Below the pieces are notes generated by a model. The model was not told where the DNA came from and did not search any database. It saw only the letters and a program-made list of their open reading frames with translations. This document shows positions 38,357 through 47,333 of a stretch of DNA of 64,000 bases, piece by piece. The translations under genes and the position numbers were made by a program. How positions within the stretch are numbered: position 1 is the first letter of the stretch; every line of letters begins with the position of its first letter. This DNA comes from Arthrobacter sp. SW1 (GTDB lineage: Bacteria; Actinomycetota; Actinomycetes; Actinomycetales; Micrococcaceae), in the NCBI RefSeq assembly GCF_001766675.1, contig NZ_MJLT01000001.1, positions 124,001 through 188,000 of the forward strand, read 5' to 3'.

Positions 38357-38463
38357 GAGAACTCCTGTAGAACATATGACCGACGTACCATCTTAGCCTG
38401 AACGTCCGAATGGACTCAAACCGGGGCCGCCGCATCCGCAGCGGCCGTTGGCACCGATCCAGC

Positions 38464-38964
38464 TTACCCGTTCCTGCGCTGATCCGCGCCCGACTCGCCA
38501 GCGAGGATCCGCTTCAACACGGACTTGGGCACGAACTCGGAAATATCGCCGCCCAGTTGCGCCACTTCCTTGATGAGGGTGGACGAGAGGTGGATGTAGT
38601 GTGCCTCCGCGGGCAGGAAGACGGTCTCGACGCCGGTGAGCTGCCGGTTCATGGTGGCCATGGGCAGTTCGTAGTCGAAGTCCGAGGACGAGCGCAGGCC
38701 CTTGACGATCGCCGAGGCCCCGCGCTGCCGGCAGTATTCGGCGAGCAGCCCCTCGCCCATCGGTTCGACGATGATGCCGCGCAGGGAGGCCAGGGTTTCC
38801 CGCGCCATATCCATCCGCTCTTCGAGGGTGAAGCGGTACTTCTTGGCGTAGTTGGTGGAGACGGCCACGATCACCTCGTCGAAGAGGCCGGCTGCACGTG
38901 CAATGACCTCGAGGTGTCCGTTGTGGATGGGATCAAAGGAACCGGGGCACACAGCGCGTCTCAT
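38464..38964 (-). CDS. coaD: Phosphopantetheine adenylyltransferase
   Basis: Transfers AMP from ATP to 4'-phosphopantetheine, the penultimate step of CoA synthesis. It opens RRAVCPGSFDPIHNGHLEVI, which includes the HxGH nucleotidyl-transferase motif (HNGH). IVKGLRSSSDFDYE and HLSSTLIKEVAQLGG are also typical. 166 residues. It is the first gene of the coaD-DUF177-rpmF-rnc-mutM block and is divergent from the aminotransferase. Confidence 0.96.
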   Translation of the reverse strand: MRRAVCPGSFDPIHNGHLEVIARAAGLFDEVIVAVSTNYAKKYRFTLEERMDMARETLASLRGIIVEPMGEGLLAEYCRQRGASAIVKGLRSSSDFDYELPMATMNRQLTGVETVFLPAEAHYIHLSSTLIKEVAQLGGDISEFVPKSVLKRILAGESGADQRRNG

Positions 38965-39062
38965 GCCTCGAAGCTATCGCATCCCCCGGCGGGATACCAT
39001 GGCACACACCGGCCGCTTGCCGCCGGATTTCAGCCGTCCCCCACCCAGGAAAGCAGGCAGCA

Positions 39063-40301
39063 GTGACGAGCCCGGCCGCCAAGAGCCAGCACCTTCCGGC
39101 AGGAGACGCCGCGCCCTGGCAGCGGGCGGCGACCGGCGCCAACCTGTTGTCCCCGGATGGCACCCTGGGCGTGACCATCTTCGAGGAAATGACCACCCTC
39201 GCCGTGTCAACGGGCGCCATCAACCTCGGCCAGGGCTTCCCCGACGAGGATGGACCCGCTGAGATGAAGGCCGCGGCCCAGGCAGCCATCACGGCCGGCG
39301 CCAACCAGTACGCACCCGGCAAAGGCATCCCCGAGCTACGGGAAGCCGTCAGTGCCCACCAACAGCGCTTCTACCGGCTGGCCCCGGACCCGCACAGCGA
39401 AGTGGTGATCACCACCGGCGCCACCGAGGCCATTGCCGCATCCCTGCTGGCCTTCATCCAGCCCGGCGACGAAGTCCTCACCTTCGAACCGTTCTACGAC
39501 TCCTACGGCGCGATCATCGGCCTGGCCGGCGGCGTCCATGTCACCGCTCCCCTGCTGGCCCCGGATTTCATGCCGGACATGGACCGGCTGGAAGCGGCTT
39601 TCAGTTCCCGGACCAGAGTGGTGATGCTGAACAATCCGCACAACCCCACCGGCGCGGTCTTCCCCCGCGAAGTCCTGAGCCGGATAGTGGAGCTCGCGGA
39701 CAAGCACGACGCGCTGATCGTCAGCGACGAAGTGTATGAGCACCTCACCTTCGGCGTGCGGCACATCCCGATAGCCACCTTGCCCGGCGCCGCCGAACGC
39801 ACCATCACCATTTCCTCGGCCGGCAAGACCTTCTCCTTCACAGGGTGGAAGATCGGCTGGCTCAGCGGGCCGGAGCGGCTGGTCGCAGCGATCCGCACCG
39901 TCAAGCAGTTTCTGAGCTACAGTTCGGGAACGCCGTTCCAGGGTGCGGTGGCCCTGGGCCTCGGCCTGCCGGACAGCTTCTACGAAGAAACCGCCGCCAC
40001 GCTCCAGCACAAGCGGGACATCCTCGCCGCCGGCCTCCGGGAAGCCGGCCTCGGCGTCTACCTGCCGCAGGGAACCTACTTCATCAACGTGGACACGGCG
40101 CCCCTGGGAATCAGCGACGCCGTCGAACTCGCCCGGAAGCTGCCGCACCTTGTGGGGGTGGCCGCCATCCCGGTTCCCGTGTTCTGCCATGCCGAAGGCG
40201 CCGAACGCACCCGCAGCCTGCTGCGTTTCGCCTTCTGCAAGCAGCAGGGAGTGCTGGAAGAAGCCGCCTCCCGCCTGGCCGGCCTGCGGGACAAGCTCTA
40301 G
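39063..40301 (+). CDS. PLP-dependent aminotransferase, class I/II (DapC-like)
   Basis: 412-residue fold type I aminotransferase. The PLP lysine is Lys255 in SSAGKTFSFTGWKIGW. NNPHNPTGAVF, the SDEVYEHLTF box and a late RFAFCKQ (substrate Arg) complete the site. The family includes N-succinyldiaminopimelate aminotransferase and kynurenine/methionine aminotransferases; the substrate is not certain. It starts with GTG after AGGAAAG. Its TAG stop overlaps the GTG of the next gene (TAGTG). Confidence 0.88.
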   Translation: MTSPAAKSQHLPAGDAAPWQRAATGANLLSPDGTLGVTIFEEMTTLAVSTGAINLGQGFPDEDGPAEMKAAAQAAITAGANQYAPGKGIPELREAVSAHQQRFYRLAPDPHSEVVITTGATEAIAASLLAFIQPGDEVLTFEPFYDSYGAIIGLAGGVHVTAPLLAPDFMPDMDRLEAAFSSRTRVVMLNNPHNPTGAVFPREVLSRIVELADKHDALIVSDEVYEHLTFGVRHIPIATLPGAAERTITISSAGKTFSFTGWKIGWLSGPERLVAAIRTVKQFLSYSSGTPFQGAVALGLGLPDSFYEETAATLQHKRDILAAGLREAGLGVYLPQGTYFINVDTAPLGISDAVELARKLPHLVGVAAIPVPVFCHAEGAERTRSLLRFAFCKQQGVLEEAASRLAGLRDKL

Positions 40302-41104
40302 TGGCGGACGTCGACGGGCACGAGGGCCGGCGTTTCCTCCGTTCCGGCGGACAGCACGCAAGCATCGAGCAGGACGGGCTAGTGGACGGCGCCTATGTGC
40401 TGAGCATCGGCGGCGCCGAGCAATCGCATGTCAACCTCGCCCACCCGCAGGAAGTCTTTTACGAATACCTGCGCCGGATCGCCAACGTGGTGGACCTGCT
40501 GCCTCCGGCTGGCGCGCCGATCTCGGCGCTGCACCTCGGCGCCGGGGCCCTCACCCTGGCCCGCTACCTCCAGGCCACCCGCCCCGGTTCGCTGCAGTAC
40601 GCCGTCGAACTTGAACGCGAACTCCTGGACTTCGTCCTGCAGAAGCTGCCCATGCCGGAGGGGACCCGGCTGGAGACCCGGATCGGCGATGCCCGCGGCG
40701 AACTGGCGGCGCTGCCGCCGGAGCTGCTGTTCGACGTCGTGATCCTGGACATCTTCTCCGGCCCGGAGGCCCCGGAACACATCGCTTGCCGGGAGTTCTA
40801 CGAAGAAGCCGCGGCACGGCTGGGCCCGGGCGGGCTGCTCATCATCAACGTCGGCGACGAAGCGGCGCTGACGCTGGTGCGCAGCCAGGTCGCGGCGATG
40901 CGCGGGGCGGTCGCCTCCGGCGCCCTGGCCGAGCTGGTGGCCTTCGCCGAGACCGGAATGTTCGCGGGCCGTTACCCCGGGAACATCATCCTGGTGGGCA
41001 GCAAAGAGCCGTGGCCCGAGGCATGGACGCAGGAACTGCTGGCCCGGGGCCCGCACCCGGCGGGCCTGCTGCGCGGCGTGGAGCTGGACCGGATTTCGGA
41101 CTAG
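40301..41104 (+). CDS. Spermidine synthase-like methyltransferase-fold protein
   Basis: 267 residues with a Rossmann methyltransferase fold. ALHLGAGALTLARYL is the SAM/dcSAM glycine motif, YAVELERELLDFV the acidic end of strand 2, and DVVILDIFSGPEAP the later strand. The layout resembles spermidine synthases and the spermine/spermidine synthase-like proteins of actinobacteria. The true reaction is unknown; there is no speD nearby. It begins with GTG inside the stop of the aminotransferase, so the two are coupled. Confidence 0.8.
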   Translation: MADVDGHEGRRFLRSGGQHASIEQDGLVDGAYVLSIGGAEQSHVNLAHPQEVFYEYLRRIANVVDLLPPAGAPISALHLGAGALTLARYLQATRPGSLQYAVELERELLDFVLQKLPMPEGTRLETRIGDARGELAALPPELLFDVVILDIFSGPEAPEHIACREFYEEAAARLGPGGLLIINVGDEAALTLVRSQVAAMRGAVASGALAELVAFAETGMFAGRYPGNIILVGSKEPWPEAWTQELLARGPHPAGLLRGVELDRISD

Positions 41105-41144
41105 CCCGGTTCGCCGAAGCGGCCGGCTCAGGCCAGACCCAGAC

Positions 41145-41711
41145 TCAGGCCGGTTCGGCGAACCAGAGCATCGTTTCGCCGTACTTCTTTCCGGCGAAAC
41201 GTTCCAGGGTTTCCGGCCAGTCGGGCTCGGGTGAGCGGGACGAGCGTTCGACGACGACCACCGCGCCGTCGTCTAGGTGGCCTGCGAGCTTGGCCAGGAC
41301 GGCCTGCAGCGCCGGTTCGTCCAGCGGATACGGCGGGTCCAGGAACACGAGGTCCCACAGGGTGCCTTCCGTGGCGCGTTCGAGGAACGACTCCACCTTG
41401 GAACGATGGACCGTCACTGTCTTGCGGCCCAGGGCTTGGTTCACTGTGTCCGCGTTGCGCTGGCATATGGCCGAGGCGCGGGCGTCGAACTCCACCAGCT
41501 CGGCTGCGGCGGCGCCCCTGCTCGCGGCCTCGACGCCGAGCGCTCCCGAGCCCGCGTAGAGGTCCAGGGCCCGGGCGTCATCGATCACGCCCAACGCTTC
41601 AAGCCGGGAAAACAACGCCTCCTTCACCCGGTCCGTGGTGGGGCGGGTGGCGCTTCCGGGGACGCTTTGCAGTGGGTTCCCGCCGGCGGCGCCTGCGATG
41701 ATGCGGCTCAC
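41145..41711 (-). CDS. rsmD: 16S rRNA (guanine-966-N2) methyltransferase
   Basis: 188 residues. It opens SRIIAGAAGGNPLQSVPG, as in RsmD. The SAM motif is ALDLYAGSGALGVEA and the catalytic D/NPPY motif is FLDPPYPLDE. It starts with GTG and lies 36 bases after recG, the usual neighbour in actinobacteria. Confidence 0.93.
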   Translation of the reverse strand: MSRIIAGAAGGNPLQSVPGSATRPTTDRVKEALFSRLEALGVIDDARALDLYAGSGALGVEAASRGAAAAELVEFDARASAICQRNADTVNQALGRKTVTVHRSKVESFLERATEGTLWDLVFLDPPYPLDEPALQAVLAKLAGHLDDGAVVVVERSSRSPEPDWPETLERFAGKKYGETMLWFAEPA

Positions 41712-41747
41712 CGGGCCACGCTCCTGCCTGCCACGTGCGTGCTGCGG

Positions 41748-44057
41748 CTATCCACGTTCAAGGAAGGCCTCCTTCTCGGGGTTGAGGTAGTCGTCGATCG
41801 CCGCGGCGAGGGGTTCGTAACGGTGCAGGCCCGGATCCTCGGCCACCAGCCGCTGGGCATCGCCGCGGGCCCGCTCAATGACGTCCTCGTGTTCCAGGAC
41901 CCTGAGCAGCCTGAGCGTGGAGCGGCCGCCGGACTGCGAAGCGCCCAGGATGTCGCCTTCGCGGCGCAGCTTGAGGTCCTCCTGGGAGAGCAGGAAGCCG
42001 TCCGTGGTGGAGGCAACGGCCTCGAGCCGCCGCCGGCTGGGATGTCCGGGCTCCAGCGTCGTGACCAGCAGGCAGGTTCCGGGCAGGCCGCCACGGCCCA
42101 CGCGGCCGCGCAGCTGGTGCAGCTGGGAGATGCCGAAGCGGTCGGCGTCGAGGATCACCATGAGGGTGGCGTTGTGCACGTCCACACCCACCTCGATCAC
42201 GGTGGTGGAGACGAGGACCTTGGTCTCGTTTGCCACAAAGGAGGCCATGGTTTCCGACTTCAGCACCGGGTCCTGCCGGCCGTGCAGCGGTTCGATCCGC
42301 ACGCCGCGGAGGGCGTCCTCCTGGCGCAGCGCTTCGACGACGGCGGTCACGGACGCCAGTTCGCGCGCCGCGCCCTCTTCCGCGAGCGGATCGGGCTCGT
42401 CTTCGCCGCGTTCGGCCTCACCGGGGGTGAAGTCGCCGTCGTCGTCCGTGCCGATCTTGGGGCAGACCACGTACACCTGGTGGCCGGCGTCGATCTCCTC
42501 CCGCGCGCGGGCCCAGATGCGGGTGGCCCAGGCGGGATTCTCGGCCAGGCCCACAAGGTGCGTGCTGATCGGAGCGCGGCCGGCAGGAAGCTCGTCCAGC
42601 ACGGAGGTTTCGAGGTCTCCGAACACGGTCATGGCCACGGTGCGCGGGATGGGGGTGGCGGTCATGACCAGCAGGTGCGGAGGGCGGCTGGCCTTGGCAC
42701 GGAGGGCGTCGCGCTGTTCCACGCCGAAGCGGTGCTGTTCGTCCACCACGATCAGGCCGAGGTCCAGGAAGCTGGTCTTGTCGCTGAGCAGGGCGTGGGT
42801 GCCGATCACGATGCCGGCGTTGCCGGAGGCGGCATCCAGCATGGCCTGCTTGCGTGCGGCCGTGGGCATGGACCCGGTCAGGAGCACCACCTGCACGGAG
42901 CCACCGGCGTTGTCCTGGCCCAGCATTCCCGCCCCGCCGAACATGCCGTCCCTGGCCAGCGGCCCGAGCGTGCGGCGGATCGATTCGTAGTGCTGTGCGG
43001 CGAGCACTTCGGTGGGGGCCAGCAGCGCGGCCTGCCCGCCGGCGTCGACCACCTGCAGCATGGCGCGCAGGGCCACGATCGTCTTGCCGGAGCCCACCTC
43101 GCCCTGCAGCAGCCGGTTCATCGGAGAGTTCTGTGCCAGCTCCTGGGAGAGCGTCTTCCCGACGGCGGACTGGCCGGCCGTGAGAGTGAACGGCAGCTGC
43201 CGGTCAAAGGCGGACAGCAAGCCATCCGGGACCGGGCGGCGCGCGGTCGCTTCCTCCGCGGCGAGCTGTGCGCGGCGGCGGGCGAGGGCGGTCTGCAGGA
43301 CCAGGGCCTCCTGGTAACGGAAGCGTTCCCTCGCGTGCTTCCAGTCGATCGCCGTTTCCGGGGAGTGGATGAGCTGGTAGCACCTGCCGATGTCAGCGAA
43401 CCCTTCCCGGTCGCTGACCGCCACTGGAAGCGGATCTTCGATCCGGTCGAGATCAATGGTGTCCAGCAGGGTGGTGATGACTTTGTGGATCGACCAGCTG
43501 GTGAGTTTCGCCGTTGCCGGATAGACCGGAATGGGCATGGCCGCGAGCTTTTCCGGATCGGCGGTTTTCGCTCCGGACCCGATTTCCGGGTTTTCGTCGA
43601 GCAGCATGAAGTCCGGGTTGGTCATGGTGAGCCCACCGCCGTAGCGGCTGACTTTCCCGGAGAACATGGCACGGCGGCCCGGCTGCAATTCGCTCCGCGC
43701 GCGGAAGCCGTTAAAGAAGCTGATCTTCAACGTCCCAGGAACGCCTGTGCGCTGGAGGGCGGAGTCGTTCCCGCCGGTGTCGTCGGTGATGACGACGTCC
43801 GTCAGGGAACCTCGGCGGGCACGCATCTGCCGCGTGGTGTTGGAGATGACCCGCGCCACCAACGTGGCTTCCTCGTCAAGCGGCAGCTGCGCGATGGGCG
43901 TGAGCTCGCCGCGGGTGAGGTAGCGGCGGGGGAAGTAGTTCAGCAGCTCGCCGACGGTTTCCAGGCCCAGGTGCTTGGTGACGACCGAGGCCGAGCGCTT
44001 GCCGATCCTGCGGTCCAGCGGCAGGGCCAGCTCCGGGTTGACCAGCTCAGGAGTCAT
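41748..44057 (-). CDS. recG: ATP-dependent DNA helicase RecG
   Basis: Branch-migration helicase that remodels stalled forks. 769 residues. The wedge/OB domain is near the start (YFPRRYLTRGELTPI). Helicase motif I is LQGEVGSGKTIVAL, the DExH box is LIVVDEQHRFGVEQRD, and motif VI lies in QLRGRVGRGG. The ATG at 44057 (MTPELVNPELALPL) is chosen. It overlaps the end of the DAK2 gene by 11 bases. rsmD follows. Confidence 0.95.
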   Translation of the reverse strand: MTPELVNPELALPLDRRIGKRSASVVTKHLGLETVGELLNYFPRRYLTRGELTPIAQLPLDEEATLVARVISNTTRQMRARRGSLTDVVITDDTGGNDSALQRTGVPGTLKISFFNGFRARSELQPGRRAMFSGKVSRYGGGLTMTNPDFMLLDENPEIGSGAKTADPEKLAAMPIPVYPATAKLTSWSIHKVITTLLDTIDLDRIEDPLPVAVSDREGFADIGRCYQLIHSPETAIDWKHARERFRYQEALVLQTALARRRAQLAAEEATARRPVPDGLLSAFDRQLPFTLTAGQSAVGKTLSQELAQNSPMNRLLQGEVGSGKTIVALRAMLQVVDAGGQAALLAPTEVLAAQHYESIRRTLGPLARDGMFGGAGMLGQDNAGGSVQVVLLTGSMPTAARKQAMLDAASGNAGIVIGTHALLSDKTSFLDLGLIVVDEQHRFGVEQRDALRAKASRPPHLLVMTATPIPRTVAMTVFGDLETSVLDELPAGRAPISTHLVGLAENPAWATRIWARAREEIDAGHQVYVVCPKIGTDDDGDFTPGEAERGEDEPDPLAEEGAARELASVTAVVEALRQEDALRGVRIEPLHGRQDPVLKSETMASFVANETKVLVSTTVIEVGVDVHNATLMVILDADRFGISQLHQLRGRVGRGGLPGTCLLVTTLEPGHPSRRRLEAVASTTDGFLLSQEDLKLRREGDILGASQSGGRSTLRLLRVLEHEDVIERARGDAQRLVAEDPGLHRYEPLAAAIDDYLNPEKEAFLERG

Positions 44058-45111
44058 GCGCCTGCAGGCTTTCGGGGCTGGGATGGTGCGGAATACCCTG
44101 CCCTCCCGGGCCGGCGGGGTCGCGCGGCAGGGCCAGCTGGCTGACCGAAATGTCGCTCGGTTCGCCGAGGGCGCGGATGGCTTCCACGGCCGGGCCGGCA
44201 TCCGGAACGTGGACGTGGACCCGCCAGCGGTAGCTGGCCTCGGCGGCGGCGTCATCGTCGTCGTCATCGCCGGAGTGCTCCCCCGGCGCAACGCTCCCTA
44301 CCTGGCTCATGATGACGGAATCGCCGAGTTCATCCAGTTTCTGCCGCAGGGTGGCCGCAGCCAACGGGGACAGTTCGATGGTGCACATGACTTCCACGCC
44401 ATCGTCGTCGGGCAGGCCGGTGTGGATATGCGGGTCCTGGACGTCGTAGCCGTGCAGGCCGTCCAGGAGGGCGTCCTGCAGTTCCTCGCCGAGCACGGCC
44501 GAGCGGAGGCAGTCCAGGACCAGGAGCATGCCCACGCCGCCGGCATCCACCACATGGGCCTCGTGCAGGGGCGCCAGCTGCTCTTCCGTGCGGATCACGG
44601 CCTGCATGGCGGCGTCCACGGCCGCGTCGAGTGCCAGGCCAAGGGCGTGGTTGCTGTCATCGCCGTTCTGGGCGGCGTCGGCCTCGCCGGCGGCCTGGGC
44701 GGCGGCTTCGAGGACGGAGAGCATGGTTCCGGGCACCGGTTCGCTGAGCGCCGACCATGCGCGGATCTGGGCACGGTGGAGGGCCGCGGCCAGCAGCGGG
44801 GCGCTGAGCCTGGAATGACCGGACAGGGGTTCGGCCATGGCGCACAGGAACACGGCGAACAAAGTTCCGGAATTGCCCCGGGCCTGCTCCATGGCGGCAC
44901 GGCCGGCCGACGCCAGCACTGCCCCGACATCATTGCCCGGTTCCGCTGCGGCGTCGTTCCCGGCGTCGTTGAGGCTTGCCGCCGCGGCACGCACGGTGAG
45001 GTACAGGTTGGTGCCGGTGTCGCCGTCGGCTACCGGGAAGATATTGATGGCGTTGAGGCGGTCGCTGTGGTTGCCGAGGGTGGTCTCTGCCTTGCCCAGC
45101 CAGCGCTTCAT
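44047..45111 (-). CDS. DAK2-domain protein (dihydroxyacetone kinase-like)
   Basis: 354 residues. The N-terminal DAK2/DhaL-type domain is clear: LNAINIFPVADGDTGTNLYL holds the metal-binding aspartates. VDAGGVGMLLVLDCL and ARGNSGTLFAV are further motifs. The family includes FakA-like fatty-acid kinases, but the partner (FakB/DegV) is not visible, so the substrate is unknown. I prefer the ATG at 45111 (MKRWLGKAE). An in-frame TTG at 45144 overlaps thiL by 11 bases. It lies between thiL and recG. Confidence 0.82.
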   Translation of the reverse strand: MKRWLGKAETTLGNHSDRLNAINIFPVADGDTGTNLYLTVRAAAASLNDAGNDAAAEPGNDVGAVLASAGRAAMEQARGNSGTLFAVFLCAMAEPLSGHSRLSAPLLAAALHRAQIRAWSALSEPVPGTMLSVLEAAAQAAGEADAAQNGDDSNHALGLALDAAVDAAMQAVIRTEEQLAPLHEAHVVDAGGVGMLLVLDCLRSAVLGEELQDALLDGLHGYDVQDPHIHTGLPDDDGVEVMCTIELSPLAAATLRQKLDELGDSVIMSQVGSVAPGEHSGDDDDDDAAAEASYRWRVHVHVPDAGPAVEAIRALGEPSDISVSQLALPRDPAGPGGQGIPHHPSPESLQAHDS

Positions 45112-45133
45112 CGCGTGTACATTGGCGGCGATT

Positions 45134-46144
45134 TTAGTCTGCAAAGTGATCCCATCCCACGGTATCGGCGGACTCTCCGGCTATCCGGACGCCGCATTCT
45201 CCCCCATCGACGGCCCGCACTGAGCCTATCGCAGTGAACGCCTCCGGGAGCTGAACCCCGGGTGGAAATGCTGCCAGCAGCCCGTGGTCCTCTCCCCCGC
45301 CAAGCACCCACTGCATGGGATCCGCACCCAGCAAGGCCGCTGCCGGCTCGAGTGCCTGCGCCTGCATCTTCAAGGCCACGGGATCCAGGTCCAGCAGGAC
45401 TCCGCTCGCCTGGGCGAGGCGTCCGCCGTCGCGCATCAAGCCGTCCGAGACGTCCATCATGGCGGTGGCGCCGGCTGCCGCGGCGAGCGGACCAGCCGCG
45501 AGTGGAGGCGTGGGACGGCACTGGCTGTCCAGCAGCTCCCGTTGCTCCGGCGTCAGGGCTTCCAGCGGCACGGAGCTTTCGAGCAGGGCCAGGCCCGCGG
45601 CCGCGCGCCCCAAGGTGCCGGCGAGCGCGAGGATGTCTCCTGCCCGGGCCCCTGAACGCAGCACCGGCGCCAGGCCGTTGAGCGTCCCGACGACGGCGAC
45701 CGTCACCGCGATCTCCCGCCCCCGGCCGAGGTCCCCGCCTGCCACCGAACAGCCGGCAGCGCCAAGGCCGGCGATCCCGGCAGTCAGGCCGTCGGCGAAG
45801 TCTTCGACCCAGGACACCGGCGTCTGCGGAGGCATGGTGAGGCTGACGACGAGCGAGGAGGCGGTTCCGCCCATCGCGTTGATGTCGCTGAGGTTCTGGG
45901 CGACGGACTTCCAGCCGACGTCATAGCCGGTGGTGCGGTAGCCGTTGTTCCACTGCAGCCGGAAATCCTGGTCCTGGGTCTGGGTGTCGATCGACATGAC
46001 CACCCGGCCGTCCGGAACCGCGACGACCGCGGCGTCGTCACCGGGCCCCAGCAGCACATCCGCGCCCGATGCCAGGCGCGGGAAGATCCGGGCGAGGAGC
46101 CCGCCCTCCGAAAGATCGGCAACAGTCAGTTCATTTTCCGGCAC
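45134..46144 (-). CDS. thiL: Thiamine-monophosphate kinase
   Basis: Phosphorylates thiamine phosphate to the diphosphate coenzyme. 336 residues. GPGDDAAVVAVPDGRVVMSI carries the metal-binding aspartates near the N-terminus. AQNLSDINAMGG and SVAGGDLGRG are further family motifs, and MMDVSDGL is the late conserved box. It is first of the thiL-DAK2-recG-rsmD run and divergent from the DUF218 gene. It completes the thiamine route that includes thiC earlier in the window. Confidence 0.94.
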   Translation of the reverse strand: MPENELTVADLSEGGLLARIFPRLASGADVLLGPGDDAAVVAVPDGRVVMSIDTQTQDQDFRLQWNNGYRTTGYDVGWKSVAQNLSDINAMGGTASSLVVSLTMPPQTPVSWVEDFADGLTAGIAGLGAAGCSVAGGDLGRGREIAVTVAVVGTLNGLAPVLRSGARAGDILALAGTLGRAAAGLALLESSVPLEALTPEQRELLDSQCRPTPPLAAGPLAAAAGATAMMDVSDGLMRDGGRLAQASGVLLDLDPVALKMQAQALEPAAALLGADPMQWVLGGGEDHGLLAAFPPGVQLPEAFTAIGSVRAVDGGECGVRIAGESADTVGWDHFAD

Positions 46145-46223
46145 GCTTCTACGCTAGTCGCTCCGGCCGACATTCAGGGATCGGCCGTCATCCGGAAAGC
46201 GGCAAGGACCCTAGACTTGCAAG

Positions 46224-46814
46224 GTGCAAGGAAAGAACAGGAGGGCGCTGCGGTATCTGACCGCGTCGGCGTCCGGGCTCTTCCTCCTGTGGTTCGCGGC
46301 TTCCTTGTGGTTCTTCTGCCTGATGCCGACGCCGGCGCCCCCGGCGGTGGACGCCGTCGTGGTCCTGGGCGGGGCCAGCGACGAACGCCTCCCGGTGGCG
46401 CAGGAACTTGCAGCGGCACAACTTGCCGGACACTCCGCGGCGGGACCGGGCAAGCCACCGGTTCTGGTCCTCTCCTGGACCGATACCCCCGGAAACTCGG
46501 CCACCGATTCGCTCTGCAACGCGACGCCATTTCCGCAGCAGTCCCTGATCTGTTTCCGCCCGAAGGGGATGGACACGCGCAGCGAGGCGGCCGCCGTCGG
46601 GAAACTCGCGGAAGCGAACGGCTGGCGCTCGGTGGCGGTCGTTACGTCCTCCTACCATGTACCGCGCGCCGGCAAGCTCATGCGGCAGTGCACCGCCGCC
46701 GAAGTGTCCATGGTGGCGTCCGAGCCATCGATGGATTCCCTGCGTTGGCTCCGGCGCTTCGTGATCGAAGGTGCCGGCCTGATCGACGTGAGCCTCCGGC
46801 CGGAGTGCGTTTAG
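46224..46814 (+). CDS. YdcF/DUF218 family membrane-anchored protein
   Basis: 196 residues. One N-terminal span (SGLFLLWFAASLWFFCLMPT) follows a basic stretch. The DUF218 core then shows AVVVLGGASDERLP, SATDSLCNA, DTRSEAAAV and VTSSYHVPRAG. The family includes SanA/YdcF-type envelope proteins of uncertain activity. It starts with GTG. An imperfect hairpin (46819-46840) follows its stop. Confidence 0.82.
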   Translation: MQGKNRRALRYLTASASGLFLLWFAASLWFFCLMPTPAPPAVDAVVVLGGASDERLPVAQELAAAQLAGHSAAGPGKPPVLVLSWTDTPGNSATDSLCNATPFPQQSLICFRPKGMDTRSEAAAVGKLAEANGWRSVAVVTSSYHVPRAGKLMRQCTAAEVSMVASEPSMDSLRWLRRFVIEGAGLIDVSLRPECV

Positions 46815-46818
46815 GAGT

Positions 46819-46840
46819 CCCCGTACACTCGTGTGCGGGG
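46819..46840 (+). terminator. Hairpin after the DUF218 gene
   Basis: CCCCGTACAC and GTGTGCGGGG pair over 10 bp with one G-T wobble and a very short loop. No U tract follows, so strength is uncertain. Confidence 0.4.
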
Positions 46841-46919
46841 CAGCCGGAGACCGCAAGCGGGAGGCATCCGGCTAGAATCGTCGGGGACGTTTACGGATGG
46901 GGTAAGGAAAGGAGCTGCC

Positions 46920-47234
46920 ATGGCAGCCTCGGGCGAGCAGCCTGCCGCACCCGGTCCGACCCCTCCGGGCGCCCCGCTTCACGCGCCGCGCCACCTGACC
47001 CGCAAGCCGTTCCGCGCAGGCATTCCGGACCCGATGTTCGTCCGGACAGTACCCGGTGTCTCTGCTCCACCAGCGGCGCCGCCGCGCATTCAGCGGCGGG
47101 AAAGAGCGCCGGTAACCAAACGGGACCGGAAGGCCACCGAACCCCGGCACAAGCGGATGATTGCCTTGGCCTTGGTCCTGGCCGCCGTAATTACTGTGCC
47201 GCTGCTGATAGCGGCACTGATTCTGTTTTCCTAA
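46920..47234 (+). CDS. Small C-terminally anchored membrane protein
   Basis: 104 residues. I recognise no family. The first ~60 residues are rich in Pro and Ala (PAAPGPTPPGAPLHAPRH), followed by a basic stretch (KRDRKATEPRHKR) and a single C-terminal span (MIALALVLAAVITVPLLIAA). The layout suggests a cytosolic N-terminus on a membrane anchor. The ATG at 46920 follows AAAGGAG. It lies just before wecB on the same strand. Confidence 0.65.
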   Translation: MAASGEQPAAPGPTPPGAPLHAPRHLTRKPFRAGIPDPMFVRTVPGVSAPPAAPPRIQRRERAPVTKRDRKATEPRHKRMIALALVLAAVITVPLLIAALILFS

Positions 47235-47333
47235 GTTTTACCTGGCTGCAGGCCACTCACTTCGGCGGAGCGAAACCAGTCGAGTAAAATTCGAAACGTT
47301 GTCCTTATTCCAAGATTCCTGTCGGGGGAAATA

